DNA of 64,000 nucleotides from Pantoea eucrina (GTDB lineage Bacteria; Pseudomonadota; Gammaproteobacteria; Enterobacterales; Enterobacteriaceae). Position 1 is the stretch's first letter; every line of letters begins with the position of its first letter. A model generated the notes under the pieces. That model was not told where the DNA came from. It saw only the letters and a list, made by a program, of their open reading frames with translations, and searched no databases. The position numbers and the translations under genes were made by a program. Location: contig NZ_MAYN01000001.1 of the NCBI RefSeq assembly GCF_001691555.1, positions 186,001-250,000 on the forward strand, given 5' to 3'. Below, piece after piece: positions 1 to 11,882 of the stretch.

Positions 1-1
1 T

Positions 2-2268
<2,267 letters not shown>

Positions 2269-2364
2269 AATTTTGCCGCTTCTGTAGCGACTGCAACGGG
2301 CCGCAGATGCGTATTGGTGCGGAAGAATGGTACTATCCCGGCTTTACCGACCCGGAACAGTGCC

Positions 2365-2919
2365 ATGCAGATAAAAGGATTTCCTGCTCCCTATTCAAAA
2401 GGATCCTGCCTTTGGCTCTGCTGCGCACTGCCTGCGCTGCTGGTGCTGCTTAGCGGGCAGATGGCATACGCCGCCGATCATGCTGCTGACAATCGCGCTA
2501 ACCGCATTGTCAGCGGCATCCTCAGTTTTACCCGCTGGCCGCCTCCGGTGCAGGTTCCGCAGCTCTGTATCCTGGCCTCCGCCCGCCATCTTACGCTTTC
2601 ATCAGCCGACGCACCGCCTGCCACGCCGTTCAGCGTCGTGCGCGCTGACAGCACCGGCAGACTCTCCGCGCTGCATTGTGATGCAGTTTATTTCGGCACG
2701 GAAACCCCGGCTCAGCAGCACGCGGCTCTGGCAGCAATGTCTGATAAAGCAGTGCTTAGCATGGCGGAAAATAACCCTGACTGCGCAACCGGCGCCACTT
2801 TCTGTATGATTTTTGGTGAGGAACGTACCCGTTTTTCGGTGAATCTCGATTCACTGGCACGCAGCGGCGTCAAAGTCAGTCCCGATGTGCTGATGCTGTC
2901 GCGTAAAGAGAACCAATAA
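2365..2919 (+). CDS. yfiR: YfiR, periplasmic repressor of the diguanylate cyclase YfiN
   Basis: A 184-residue protein of the YfiR family (DUF4154). In the characterised YfiBNR system, periplasmic YfiR binds the periplasmic part of YfiN and keeps the cyclase off. A signal peptide is visible (hydrophobic stretch followed by AYA-AD at about residues 33-38), and the mature part has the family arrangement with two cysteine pairs late in the sequence (CAT..FCMIF region). The ATG at 2365 is chosen because it gives a clean signal peptide; an upstream TTG at 2314 would add a charged, non-secretory extension. One base separates it from yfiN, and yfiB follows, which fixes the identification. Confidence 0.88.
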   Translation: MQIKGFPAPYSKGSCLWLCCALPALLVLLSGQMAYAADHAADNRANRIVSGILSFTRWPPPVQVPQLCILASARHLTLSSADAPPATPFSVVRADSTGRLSALHCDAVYFGTETPAQQHAALAAMSDKAVLSMAENNPDCATGATFCMIFGEERTRFSVNLDSLARSGVKVSPDVLMLSRKENQ

Positions 2920-2920
2920 G

Positions 2921-4135
2921 ATGAAATTTTTACTGAGAAAACGTCAGGGTTCATCACTGCGCGGTCGCCTGCGCCGCATCAGCACCATAAATGCAGCGGT
3001 GATCCTGCTGCTGTGCTGGCTGCTGATGACCTCGACCTCTCTCTACTTTATTAAACGTTACGAAAACCGCAATCTGGCACTGACGGCAACCACGCTGAGC
3101 ACCAGTCTTACCGCGGCAACGGTGTTTGAAGATAGCTATGATGCGCACAGTAAGATTGCCATGCTGGGTGATGAAGGCATGTTTGCGTCAGCGCAGCTGG
3201 TCACCGCCAGCCATACTGTACTGGTTGACTGGGTCAACCGCCGCGAGCACAGCGGCTTCTATGAAAAACAGCTGCGGCAGTGGATCTACGCCAGTCCGGT
3301 CACCGTGGATATACAGCACGCGGGTACCCGGGCCGGCAGCCTGACGCTGGCCGGAACGGTGAATGGCGCCAGCGAGTTTATCCACTACTCCATCCTGATC
3401 CTGACCTGCGGCATGCTATGCGTGCTGGTGATCTCTTTTATGCTGAGCGAGTTTCTCCATCGCGGCATTCTGCTCTCCATGCGCACTATCACGCGCGCCA
3501 TTCACTATGTGATCCGCACCGGTGATTTTACCCAGCGCGTGCCGCCTGAGCCGATCAATGAGTTTCAGCTGCTCTCCAGCGATCTGAACGCGCTGCTGAG
3601 TGAGATGCAGACGCTGAAAGCATCGCTGCTGCGTGATAACCGTTCGCTGGCAGAAAAAGCGCTGACGGATCCGCTTACGGGTCTGGCGAACCGTTCTGCT
3701 TTTGTGGCGCGGCTGGCGCAATTGCTCGATCGTCCGTTAACGCCGCCGCGCTTTGCCTTGCTGTTTCTGGATGGTGACCGCTTTAAATGCATTAACGACA
3801 GCTGGGGACACGCTGCCGGGGATGAAGTGCTGAAAGCCACCGCTGAACGCCTGGCTGGCCTGATCTCAGAGGGCGATCTGGTCGCACGCATGGGGGGCGA
3901 TGAGTTCGCAATGGTCCTGACCAGCCGCACCACCCCTGCCCGGCTGCAGGAACTTCGGGATGCCATACAGCACGCGGTGCGCCAGCCTATCGCGCTCAGC
4001 GAAGACCGCACTATTACCACCTCGGTCACCATCGGCTATGCCTGGGCGCAGTCTGGCGACAGCGTGGCCTCACTGCTGGAGCGGGCAGATTTGCATATGT
4101 ATAAAAACAAAAAATTGAATAAGGATCGGCTGTGA
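2921..4135 (+). CDS. yfiN: YfiN (DgcN), membrane diguanylate cyclase
   Basis: A 404-residue inner-membrane enzyme making c-di-GMP from two GTP. A transmembrane helix at about residues 24-45, a periplasmic sensor region, a second helix near residues 155-180, a HAMP linker and a C-terminal GGDEF domain are visible. The active loop MGGDEF is intact at residues 324-329. The product-inhibition I-site RxxD, usually five residues before GGDEF, reads SEGD here, so the arginine is missing. It sits between yfiR and yfiB and overlaps yfiB by four bases. In the known system envelope stress relieves YfiR inhibition through YfiB and raises c-di-GMP, which favours biofilm. Confidence 0.92.
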   Translation: MKFLLRKRQGSSLRGRLRRISTINAAVILLLCWLLMTSTSLYFIKRYENRNLALTATTLSTSLTAATVFEDSYDAHSKIAMLGDEGMFASAQLVTASHTVLVDWVNRREHSGFYEKQLRQWIYASPVTVDIQHAGTRAGSLTLAGTVNGASEFIHYSILILTCGMLCVLVISFMLSEFLHRGILLSMRTITRAIHYVIRTGDFTQRVPPEPINEFQLLSSDLNALLSEMQTLKASLLRDNRSLAEKALTDPLTGLANRSAFVARLAQLLDRPLTPPRFALLFLDGDRFKCINDSWGHAAGDEVLKATAERLAGLISEGDLVARMGGDEFAMVLTSRTTPARLQELRDAIQHAVRQPIALSEDRTITTSVTIGYAWAQSGDSVASLLERADLHMYKNKKLNKDRL

Positions 4136-4602
4136 AAATCTATGATTGCCTGATGGCGCTGATACTCACCTGCGCGGGCTGCCAGTCCGGCGGGTTTACC
4201 CGTGCCCAGGTTGCGGCGCTGCAGCAGGAGGGGTTCAGTCAGAACAGCGAAGGCTGGGGGCTGGGGTTACCCAACCGTATTCTGTTTGGCATTAATGAGT
4301 CAGAACTTACCGCAGCCAGTAAACAGCGCATCGCCTCCACGGCCGGCACGCTGGCAGCTACCGGTATTACGCATCTGCGCATTGATGGTCATACCGATAA
4401 CTACGGTGAAGCGGGTTATAATCAGCAGCTTTCACTCAGGCGGGCTGATGCTGTCGCACAGCAGTGGGCCGCCAGCAGCGGCGTCCCGCGCGCGAATATT
4501 GTGACGCGCGGGCTGGGCATGCGGGTACCGGTTGCCAGCAACAGTACCTCGCAGGGACGGGCGCAGAACCGCCGCGTCGCTATTGTGATCACGGCGCCGT
4601 AG
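4132..4602 (+). CDS. yfiB: YfiB, OmpA-like outer-membrane lipoprotein
   Basis: A 156-residue protein with a short signal sequence and a C-terminal OmpA/peptidoglycan-binding domain (ILFGINESEL, DGHTDNYG, NQQLSLRRA, NRRVAI motifs). In the YfiBNR system it senses the envelope and sequesters YfiR, releasing YfiN. The start is a GTG at 4132 that overlaps the yfiN stop, indicating translational coupling. The likely lipidation cysteine is Cys17 in TCAGC; a cysteine at position -3 is an uncommon lipobox residue, so lipidation is likely but not certain. The 3' end overlaps the convergent UV endonuclease gene by 14 bases. Confidence 0.88.
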   Translation: MKIYDCLMALILTCAGCQSGGFTRAQVAALQQEGFSQNSEGWGLGLPNRILFGINESELTAASKQRIASTAGTLAATGITHLRIDGHTDNYGEAGYNQQLSLRRADAVAQQWAASSGVPRANIVTRGLGMRVPVASNSTSQGRAQNRRVAIVITAP

Positions 4603-5566
4603 CGTGGCCGCCGCGCTCCAGCGCATAGAAATAGAGCCGGTCGCGGGCAAGGTTTTTCATTTTGACTTCGCACATGATATCGAACTGGTCAAACGAGAGC
4701 GCCCAGTCATTTAGCGTCTGATTGAAGAAGTAATCAGAATGCGCGCGCAGCTTCATTTTAGAAGCCGCCAGCGCGTTCTGATCGGGGAAACCGTGATCGG
4801 GGATCAACCCTTCCTGCGCAATTGAGTAGTGCAGCACCGGGCGGACGCCGCGCCAGGAGTCGATGATGTGTGCGATCCGGCTATCATCAGGCTTGATAAA
4901 GGCATTCTCTTTTACCCAGTGGTGGTGAATATCCAGTACTACCGCACAAAGCTCTCGCGCCTGCAGCACATCATCCAGCGCGCAGGAAACCTCATCATTC
5001 TCCACCGTCAGCATATTACGCGCCTCAGGGCTGAGCCGCATAAACGCGTCGCGAAAACCGGCAAAGCCATTTTTACCGTTCATATGGATATTGATTTTGA
5101 AATCCTGAAAATGCTGGCCATAACCCATCAGGACGGCGCACATGGCGTGATATTCGACATCCTCAATTGCGCGTTCCACTACGCCCTCATTATCCGACGC
5201 CAGCACCGTATATTGCCCGGGGTGAAACGAGAGACGGACATTGCTGGCCCGCGCCAGTTCGCCGCAGCGGGCAAACAGCGGTGCCAGTTCCGACATCGCC
5301 TCGCGATAAATCGGCGTCGCCTGCGGTACGGTATAGAGCGGCAGCACATCGCTGCCGATACGCATCATGCGCAGCGCATCGGGTAGCGTAGCCAGCTGCC
5401 CGATCATCGCGTAAAGGTTGGTGAGATTGGTGCGGGCCAGCCCAATCAGCAGCGTGGCGGCGGCCTCACCCTCCATGCCCAGAAAGCGGGTGCGGGTGGT
5501 GCTTTTGAATGGAAAAGGCTGCTTCGCCTCATGATCGAAATACTTACACGCAAAACCCAGTTTCAT
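4589..5566 (-). CDS. uvsE: UV DNA damage endonuclease (UVDE/UvsE family)
   Basis: A 325-residue TIM-barrel metal-dependent endonuclease that nicks DNA 5' of UV photoproducts, starting an excision repair route independent of UvrABC. Metal-site segments of the family are present: SFHPGQ at 113-118, VEND at 188-191 and DIHHHW at 212-217. The N-terminus MKLGFACKYF resembles the MKLGYA-type start of the family. It is a single gene, convergent with yfiB and followed upstream by the betT terminator region. UVDE is patchily distributed in Enterobacterales, so acquisition by transfer is likely, and it would suit a sunlight-exposed leaf surface. Base composition is like its neighbours. Confidence 0.9.
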   Translation of the reverse strand: MKLGFACKYFDHEAKQPFPFKSTTRTRFLGMEGEAAATLLIGLARTNLTNLYAMIGQLATLPDALRMMRIGSDVLPLYTVPQATPIYREAMSELAPLFARCGELARASNVRLSFHPGQYTVLASDNEGVVERAIEDVEYHAMCAVLMGYGQHFQDFKINIHMNGKNGFAGFRDAFMRLSPEARNMLTVENDEVSCALDDVLQARELCAVVLDIHHHWVKENAFIKPDDSRIAHIIDSWRGVRPVLHYSIAQEGLIPDHGFPDQNALAASKMKLRAHSDYFFNQTLNDWALSFDQFDIMCEVKMKNLARDRLYFYALERGGHATAP

Positions 5567-5629
5567 AAAATTCCCCTTAACAGCAGCTAGTGAGTCTAGC
5601 TCTCTGACAGGAATGCGCGAGGCAGACGG

Positions 5630-5667
5630 GAAAGAAAACGGGCAGCCGCGTTGTCGCTGCTGCCCGT
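5630..5667 (-). terminator. Rho-independent terminator of betT
   Basis: Just past the betT stop codon, CGGGCAGC (5639-5646) pairs with GCTGCCCG (5659-5666) around a 12-base loop. On the minus strand the stem is followed by GTTTTCTTT, a good U-rich tail. Confidence 0.75.
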
Positions 5668-5671
5668 GGCG

Positions 5672-7702
5672 TTACATCTCAGGGAAGGTCAGATTACTGC
5701 CCGGTGCTTCACGATGCAGATGGATAAAGTTCAGGTGACGCTCATAGTGATCGAGAATATCGATAATCACCTGCTCCTTGTTGTAGTCCATCAAATCGTT
5801 GCCCTGGCTTCCTTCCAGTAAAAAGGTCTCCAGCCGGTAGTAGTGCGATTTACCGCTGCGGGCGCGGTAGGTAAAGCCGGGAATTGAATATTGCTGTGGC
5901 CAGACCTGATACATAAAGCTCTGCTCTTCACCCAGATCAACGCGCAGTTCAAGGTGCCCCAGCGCCTGCCCCTCTTCAGCCGGCATTTTCTCCAGCATTA
6001 CGTGCGCCCCGCGCAGCTCCAGCTCTTTCGCCACATCTTCCATCGCCGGATAGATAACCGTTTCCATCATCCGCTGCGTATAGCGCGTACCCGGATAGTT
6101 CATCAGGCGTGACAGCCGCTTCTTCCAGCTCAGGCGATCGCTGCTTGAGGGAATATAGGGCGCGGTTTCACGCACGGCACTGGCCCGGCGATGATCTTCC
6201 ACCTTCAGCGATTTCCACAGGCCGGCCATCACAAAGAAGATCACAAAGCTAAACGGCAGCCCCATGATGACCGTGGTGTTCTGGAGTGCAGAAATCCCGT
6301 TGGTCATCAGCATGCCCATGGTCAGCACCCCAATCGCAATTGACCAGAAGATGCGCAGCCAGTTAGGCGCATCGCTGTTGATATCCTTGAGCTTTGAAGT
6401 GAAGTTGCCCAGTACCAGTGAACCGGAATCTGCTGAGGTAACGTAGAACAGCATCCCGGTAATGGTGGCAACGGACGCGCTGAGTTTAAACGCCGGATAT
6501 TGCGCCAGCAGACTGTAGAAACCGCGTTCGGCATGCGCCATCACTTCCTGCGCAAAGCCGGCATCGCCGTGAATAATCTCATACAGCGAGGCGTTACCGA
6601 ATACAGAGAGCCACAGCAGCGTAAACGTAAAGGGAATGATCAGCGTGCCGAGCACAAACTGGCGAATGGTGCGGCCGCGTGAGATACGCGCCAGGAACAG
6701 GCCAACAAACGGCGACCAGGCGACCCACCATGCCCAGAAAAACAGCGTCCAGCTGTTCATCCACTGGGTCGGACGATCGAACGCAAAGGTATTCAGCGTC
6801 ATCCCCATAAAGCGGTTGATATAGTCGCCAACGTTCAGCACCAGCGCGTTCAGCAGGAAGTCTGTTTTGCCCATAAACAGCACAAACAGGATCAGGCCGA
6901 GCGCCAGCGCCACGTTCAGCTCAGACAGAATCCGGATGCCCTTATCAACGCCCGATGTCACGGAGATAGTCGCAATAATCACTGACAGGACAATCAGCGC
7001 CATCTGCGCGGTCAGTCCTTCAGGAACGTCAAACAGCACCTTAAGGCCGTAATTCAGCTGCACCACGCCGATACCCAGCGTTGTGGCGATACCAAATATG
7101 GTGCCAATGACCGCGGCGATATCCACGGTATGCCCAATCGGCCCATTGATGCGTTTACCAAAAATCGGATAGAGCGCAGAGCGAATCGTGAGCGGCAGGT
7201 TATAGCGGTAGCTGAAGTAGCCGAGCGCAATCCCCATCAATGCGTACATTGACCAGCCGGTCAGCCCGTAGTGAAACAGCGTCCAGACCATCGCCTGACG
7301 CGCAGCCTCCATGGTTTGTCCGGCGCCCTCCGGCGGCTGCATATATTGTGATACCGGCTCCGCAACAGAGAAAAACATTAAGTCGATGCCAATACCGGCG
7401 GCAAACAGCATCGCCGACCAGCTCAGCAGGCTGAACTCCGGTTTAGACTGCTCCGGCCCGAGCTTAATTGCGCCATAGCGCGAGCAGGCCATATAGACCA
7501 CAAAGACGATATAGAGCGTGGCAGCCAGCATGTAATACCAGCCAAACGTGGTTGAGACCCAGTTTACCGCTGTCTGGATCCAGGCGGCCGCAAGGTCGCT
7601 GTAGAGAATGGTGACAAGTGAAAATGTCAGAATCAGTCCGGCTGAGGTGAAGAACACCACGGGATTAATTCTGTCTTTTTCACTGGCAGGTGGATTAATC
7701 AT
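5672..7702 (-). CDS. betT: BetT, high-affinity choline transporter (BCCT family)
   Basis: A 676-residue secondary transporter that brings choline into the cell with a coupling ion, feeding betaine synthesis. The N-terminal ~500 residues carry about twelve membrane helices with the BCCT core (GIGIDLMFFSVAEP, and the tryptophan-rich WTLFFWAWWVAWSPFVG). The final ~170 residues are hydrophilic, the long cytoplasmic tail typical of BetT and linked to osmotic control. It is divergent from betIBA across a 246-base gap containing a BetI operator, the same arrangement as in E. coli. Expression is expected under osmotic stress and to be derepressed by choline. Confidence 0.95.
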   Translation of the reverse strand: MINPPASEKDRINPVVFFTSAGLILTFSLVTILYSDLAAAWIQTAVNWVSTTFGWYYMLAATLYIVFVVYMACSRYGAIKLGPEQSKPEFSLLSWSAMLFAAGIGIDLMFFSVAEPVSQYMQPPEGAGQTMEAARQAMVWTLFHYGLTGWSMYALMGIALGYFSYRYNLPLTIRSALYPIFGKRINGPIGHTVDIAAVIGTIFGIATTLGIGVVQLNYGLKVLFDVPEGLTAQMALIVLSVIIATISVTSGVDKGIRILSELNVALALGLILFVLFMGKTDFLLNALVLNVGDYINRFMGMTLNTFAFDRPTQWMNSWTLFFWAWWVAWSPFVGLFLARISRGRTIRQFVLGTLIIPFTFTLLWLSVFGNASLYEIIHGDAGFAQEVMAHAERGFYSLLAQYPAFKLSASVATITGMLFYVTSADSGSLVLGNFTSKLKDINSDAPNWLRIFWSIAIGVLTMGMLMTNGISALQNTTVIMGLPFSFVIFFVMAGLWKSLKVEDHRRASAVRETAPYIPSSSDRLSWKKRLSRLMNYPGTRYTQRMMETVIYPAMEDVAKELELRGAHVMLEKMPAEEGQALGHLELRVDLGEEQSFMYQVWPQQYSIPGFTYRARSGKSHYYRLETFLLEGSQGNDLMDYNKEQVIIDILDHYERHLNFIHLHREAPGSNLTFPEM

Positions 7703-7888
7703 CGATAACCTCTGGTTAATTTCCTGTAATTACTCAAAAATTTTATATGATCAGTGTGGCTGACCTTGTAGTTGTACTCCCTGCTTTTCCTCCATTAGTT
7801 GAGAACGGTGATAAATCGCTATCAGCGTAGCGTACCGTCTGGCTTTGTAACAAACGAAGCACACCATCCTAACAACTTTCTTTTTTAT

Positions 7889-7902
7889 ATTGAACGTGCA
7901 AT
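7889..7902. promoter_or_regulatory. Probable BetI operator
   Basis: In the betT-betI gap an almost perfect palindrome, ATTGAACGTGCAAT, has arms ATTG/CAAT and a symmetric ACGT core with one mismatched pair. It is embedded in AT-rich DNA and lies 46 bases before betI. It resembles the BetI site between the same genes in E. coli as I recall it. A single shared site would control both directions. Confidence 0.7.
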
Positions 7903-7948
7903 CAAAAAAAGTTTTAATAGGGTCTCAATTTGAGGTGGAGCGGTAGTG

Positions 7949-8545
7949 ATGCCAAAGGTAGGAATGCAGCCGATACGTCGCCGGCAGCTGATTGATGCGA
8001 CGCTGGATACCATTAATGACGTAGGCATAAACTACGCCACCATTGCGCAGATCGCCCGACGGGCTGGCGTCTCCACCGGCATCATCAGTCATTATTTCAA
8101 AGACAAAAATGGCCTGCTGGAAGCCACTATGCGCGACGTCACGCGTCAGCTGCGCGAAGCGGTTGCCATGCGGCTTAAGCCGCTGGCAGGCGCCAGCACT
8201 GAAGCACGCCTGCTGGCCATTGTGGAAGGTAACTTTGATGATACCCAGCTCCATAGCGCTGCCATGAAAGCGTGGCTCGACTTCTGGGCAAGCAGCATGC
8301 ATCAGCCGCAGCTGGGCCGGTTAGAGCGGGTCAGCAGTCGTCGTCTGTTCTCCAGCCTGGCCGCCGAATTTCGCCGCGAAATGCCACGTGAGCAGGCCCG
8401 CCTGGCAGCTTACGGTCTGGCTTCTATGATTGATGGCTTGTGGCTGCGTGCCGCATTAAGCGGCAAGCCTTTTGATTTAGCCATTGCCAGAACGCTTACC
8501 ACCCAATTCATTCGTCAGCAACTGGCTGGCTCACCGAATCACTGA
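7949..8545 (+). CDS. betI: BetI, TetR-family choline-responsive repressor
   Basis: A 198-residue TetR-type repressor of the bet genes; choline lowers its DNA binding. The N-terminal helix-turn-helix is clear ([20 protein letters not shown], about residues 30-49), followed by an all-helical ligand domain with [10 protein letters not shown] and [12 protein letters not shown], as in the E. coli protein. An in-frame GTG at 7946 exists, but ATG 7949 gives the family N-terminus MPKVGMQ and lies eight bases after AGGTGGAG. It is the first gene of betIBA, 13 bases before betB. Confidence 0.95.
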   Translation: MPKVGMQPIRRRQLIDATLDTINDVGINYATIAQIARRAGVSTGIISHYFKDKNGLLEATMRDVTRQLREAVAMRLKPLAGASTEARLLAIVEGNFDDTQLHSAAMKAWLDFWASSMHQPQLGRLERVSSRRLFSSLAAEFRREMPREQARLAAYGLASMIDGLWLRAALSGKPFDLAIARTLTTQFIRQQLAGSPNH

Positions 8546-8558
8546 GGAAGGAGAACCC

Positions 8559-10031
8559 ATGTCCCGATTCACCGAACAGCACCTTTACATTGATGGCAAA
8601 TTTGTCCCTTCAGCAGCGGGCAATACCTTCCAGAGTATCAACCCTGCGAATGGGGGCGTGCTGGCAGATATCCATGAAGCTGAGCGCGCGGATGTTGATC
8701 GCGCCGTCGAAGCGGCAAAAAAAGGCCAGAAAATCTGGGCTGCGATGACGGCGATGGAGCGTTCACGCATTTTACGGCGTGCGGTGGAGATCCTGCGCGA
8801 ACGTAACGATGAACTGGCGGAGCTGGAAACGCTGGACACCGGTAAACCTTTCAGCGAAACCCAGGCGGTGGATATTGTCACCGGTGCAGATGTGCTGGAG
8901 TACTATGCCGGTCTGATCCCTTCACTGGAGGGTCAGCAGATCCCGCTGCGCGACACCTCTTTTGTCTATACCCGCCGCGAACCGCTGGGCGTGGTGGCCG
9001 GGATCGGCGCATGGAACTACCCCATCCAGATCGCGCTGTGGAAATCGGCGCCGGCGCTGGCAGCAGGCAACGCCATGATTTTTAAACCCAGCGAAGTTAC
9101 CCCGCTAACAGCGCTGAAGCTGGCTGAGATTTACACTGCTGCCGGCGTGCCGGATGGTGTTTTCAACGTCCTGAACGGGCGTGGCGCGGTGACCGGCCAG
9201 CTGCTGACCGACCATCCTGGTATCGATAAAGTCTCTTTCACCGGCGGCGTAGCCAGCGGTAAGAAAGTGATGGCAAACGCCGCTGGCTCGACGCTGAAAG
9301 ATGTCACGATGGAGCTGGGCGGAAAATCTCCGCTGATCATTTTTGAGGATGCCGATCTCGATCTCGCCGCTGACATCGCCATGATGGCGAATTTTTACAG
9401 CTCCGGTCAGGTCTGCACCAACGGCACCCGCGTCTTTATTCCTGCTGCAGTAAAAGCGGAATTTGAGGCCAAAATCAGCGAGCGGGTTGCGCGTATCAAA
9501 GCAGGCGATCTCACCGATCCGGCCACGAACTTTGGCCCGCTGGTGAGCTTTGCCCATCGTGACAACGTGATGCGCTATATCGAATCGGGCATCAGCGAAG
9601 GAGCCACGCTGCTGTGCGGCGGTAAGCGCATGAGCGGCGCTGATTTTGACAAAGGTGCCTGGGTTGAGCCAACCGTCTTTACCGACTGCCGCGACGAGAT
9701 GACTATCGTGCAGGAAGAAATTTTCGGTCCGGTCATGTCCATTCTTACCTATGAGAGCGAAGAAGAGGTCGTGCGCCGTGCGAATGCCACCGAATATGGT
9801 CTGGCTGCGGGCGTGGTCACGCAGGACCTTAATCGTGCACACCGCGTTATTCACCAGATTGAAGCCGGTATTTGCTGGATTAATACCTGGGGCGAATCCG
9901 CAGCTGAAATGCCGGTTGGCGGCTACAAGCACTCCGGGATCGGGCGTGAGAACGGCGTGATGACGCTGCAGAATTATACGCAGGTTAAATCGGTGCAGAT
10001 CGAAATGACCCGTTTTCAGTCAGTATTTTAA
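8559..10031 (+). CDS. betB: BetB, betaine aldehyde dehydrogenase
   Basis: A 490-residue NAD(P)-dependent aldehyde dehydrogenase that oxidises betaine aldehyde to glycine betaine in the cytoplasm, the second step from choline. Catalytic Cys286 (GQVCTNGT) and general base Glu252 (MELGGKSP) are at the usual positions for BetB. The frame extends upstream into betI, but ATG 8559 follows an AGGAAGGAG ribosome site and yields the expected N-terminus [13 protein letters not shown]. It sits between betI and betA with short gaps, so all three are cotranscribed. Confidence 0.96.
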   Translation: MSRFTEQHLYIDGKFVPSAAGNTFQSINPANGGVLADIHEAERADVDRAVEAAKKGQKIWAAMTAMERSRILRRAVEILRERNDELAELETLDTGKPFSETQAVDIVTGADVLEYYAGLIPSLEGQQIPLRDTSFVYTRREPLGVVAGIGAWNYPIQIALWKSAPALAAGNAMIFKPSEVTPLTALKLAEIYTAAGVPDGVFNVLNGRGAVTGQLLTDHPGIDKVSFTGGVASGKKVMANAAGSTLKDVTMELGGKSPLIIFEDADLDLAADIAMMANFYSSGQVCTNGTRVFIPAAVKAEFEAKISERVARIKAGDLTDPATNFGPLVSFAHRDNVMRYIESGISEGATLLCGGKRMSGADFDKGAWVEPTVFTDCRDEMTIVQEEIFGPVMSILTYESEEEVVRRANATEYGLAAGVVTQDLNRAHRVIHQIEAGICWINTWGESAAEMPVGGYKHSGIGRENGVMTLQNYTQVKSVQIEMTRFQSVF

Positions 10032-10055
10032 TTAGGCTTACCTGAGGAGCGACTA

Positions 10056-11735
10056 ATGGAATTTGATTACGTCATTATCGGAGCCGGATCCGCAGGAAAC
10101 GTACTGGCTACCCGTCTGACCGAAGACAGCAATGTCAATGTACTGCTGCTGGAAGCGGGCGGTCCCGATTACCGCTTTGACTTCCGTACCCAGATGCCCG
10201 CGGCCCTGGCTTACCCGCTGCAGGGCAAGCGCTACAACTGGGCGTATGAGACCGAGCCGGAACCCTATATGAATAACCGCCGCATGGAGTGCGGGCGCGG
10301 TAAAGGACTGGGCGGCTCTTCGCTGATCAACGGCATGTGCTATATCCGCGGCAACGCGATGGATCTCGACAACTGGGCCAAAGCGCCCGGTCTGGAGCAG
10401 TGGAGCTATCTTGACTGCCTGCCCTACTATCGCAAGTCAGAAACGCGCGATATTGGCGCAAATGATTATCACGGCGGCGAAGGTCCGGTCAGCATCACCA
10501 CCTGTAAGCCGGACAACAACGTCCTGTTTGCGGCGATGATTGAAGCAGGCGTACAGGCGGGTTATCCGCGTACCGACGATCTGAACGGTTATCAGCAGGA
10601 AGGCTTTGGCCCGATGGACCGCTTTGTTACGCCAAAGGGCCGTCGTTCCAGCACGGCGCGCGGCTATCTTGATACTGCGAAAAAGCGTCCGAACCTGAAG
10701 ATCATTACCCATGCGACCACCGATCGCATTCTGTTTGACGGCACGCGCGCGACCGGCGTCGAGTACCTTGAAGGCGGCAGCAATGCGCCGAAAACGGTCT
10801 ATGCACGGCGTGAGGTACTGCTGTGCGCTGGCGCCATCGCCTCGCCGCAGATCCTCCAGCGTTCAGGTGTGGGTCCGGCAGAGCTGCTGCAGCAGTTTGA
10901 TATTCCGGTCGTGCACGACCTGCCTGGCGTGGGTGAGAATCTGCAGGATCACCTGGAAATGTATCTGCAGTATGAGTGCAAAGAGCCGGTTTCGCTCTAC
11001 CCGGCGCTGAAGTGGTGGAACCAGCCGAAAATTGGCGCCGAATGGCTGTTTAACGGTACCGGCGTGGGAGCCAGCAACCAGTTTGAAGGCGGCGGCTTTA
11101 TTCGCAGCCGGGAAGAGTTTGACTGGCCTAACATCCAGTATCACTTCCTGCCGGTTGCCATTAACTACAACGGCTCTAACGCGGTTGAAGCGCACGGATT
11201 CCAGTGCCATGTTGGCTCTATGCGCTCGCCAAGCCGGGGTCACGTGCGGATTAAATCACGCGATCCACGCCGTCATCCGGCCATTCTGTTCAATTACATG
11301 TCACATGAACAGGACTGGCAGGAGTTTCGCGATGCGATCCGCATTACGCGTCAAATCATCAACCAGCCGGCGCTGGATAACTATCGCGGTCGCGAAATCA
11401 GTCCGGGTATCGACTGCCAGACCGATGAGCAGCTGGATGAGTTTGTGCGTAACCACGGTGAAACGGCTTACCACCCTTGCGGCACCTGTAAAATGGGCAG
11501 CGATGAGATGGCCGTGGTCGATGGTGAAGGCCGCGTGCATGGCCTGCAGGGTCTGCGCGTGGTCGATGCTTCTATCATGCCGCTGATCATCACCGGGAAC
11601 CTGAATGCGACAACCATTATGATTGGCGAGAAGATTGCAGATAACATTCGCGGTCGCGATCCGCTGCCACGCAGCACCGCCGACTACTATGTTGCCGGCG
11701 AGCGCCCGGTGCGCGGTGAGCCTGTGCGGGCATAA
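10056..11735 (+). CDS. betA: BetA, choline dehydrogenase (GMC oxidoreductase)
   Basis: A 559-residue FAD enzyme of the glucose-methanol-choline family, membrane-associated and linked to the respiratory chain, oxidising choline to betaine aldehyde. The N-terminal dinucleotide fold ([15 protein letters not shown]), the GMC signature near residue 85 ([15 protein letters not shown]) and the C-terminal active-site His473 ([10 protein letters not shown]) are all present. It starts 24 bases after betB behind a TGAGGAG ribosome site. It is the last gene of the operon; a hairpin follows 14 bases after the stop. Confidence 0.96.
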   Translation: MEFDYVIIGAGSAGNVLATRLTEDSNVNVLLLEAGGPDYRFDFRTQMPAALAYPLQGKRYNWAYETEPEPYMNNRRMECGRGKGLGGSSLINGMCYIRGNAMDLDNWAKAPGLEQWSYLDCLPYYRKSETRDIGANDYHGGEGPVSITTCKPDNNVLFAAMIEAGVQAGYPRTDDLNGYQQEGFGPMDRFVTPKGRRSSTARGYLDTAKKRPNLKIITHATTDRILFDGTRATGVEYLEGGSNAPKTVYARREVLLCAGAIASPQILQRSGVGPAELLQQFDIPVVHDLPGVGENLQDHLEMYLQYECKEPVSLYPALKWWNQPKIGAEWLFNGTGVGASNQFEGGGFIRSREEFDWPNIQYHFLPVAINYNGSNAVEAHGFQCHVGSMRSPSRGHVRIKSRDPRRHPAILFNYMSHEQDWQEFRDAIRITRQIINQPALDNYRGREISPGIDCQTDEQLDEFVRNHGETAYHPCGTCKMGSDEMAVVDGEGRVHGLQGLRVVDASIMPLIITGNLNATTIMIGEKIADNIRGRDPLPRSTADYYVAGERPVRGEPVRA

Positions 11736-11749
11736 TCTCCTGTCTTTCT

Positions 11750-11774
11750 GCAGGGCAGCGTAAAGCTGCCCTGC
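11750..11774 (+). terminator. Hairpin after betA, probable end of betIBA
   Basis: GCAGGGCAGC (11750-11759) and GCTGCCCTGC (11765-11774) form a perfect 10-base-pair stem with a five-base loop, directly downstream of betA. There is no strong U tract after it, so termination may be partial or the stem may mainly protect the 3' end. Confidence 0.6.
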
Positions 11775-11882
11775 CTCATGTGCTCCTCACACCGTTGTAA
11801 AACAAGCCTGATATGACTGCCTGATTAAACGGCCTGCACTATGGCTTAACAAGGTAGTTGATCAACTAACAGTATGTTGTAA

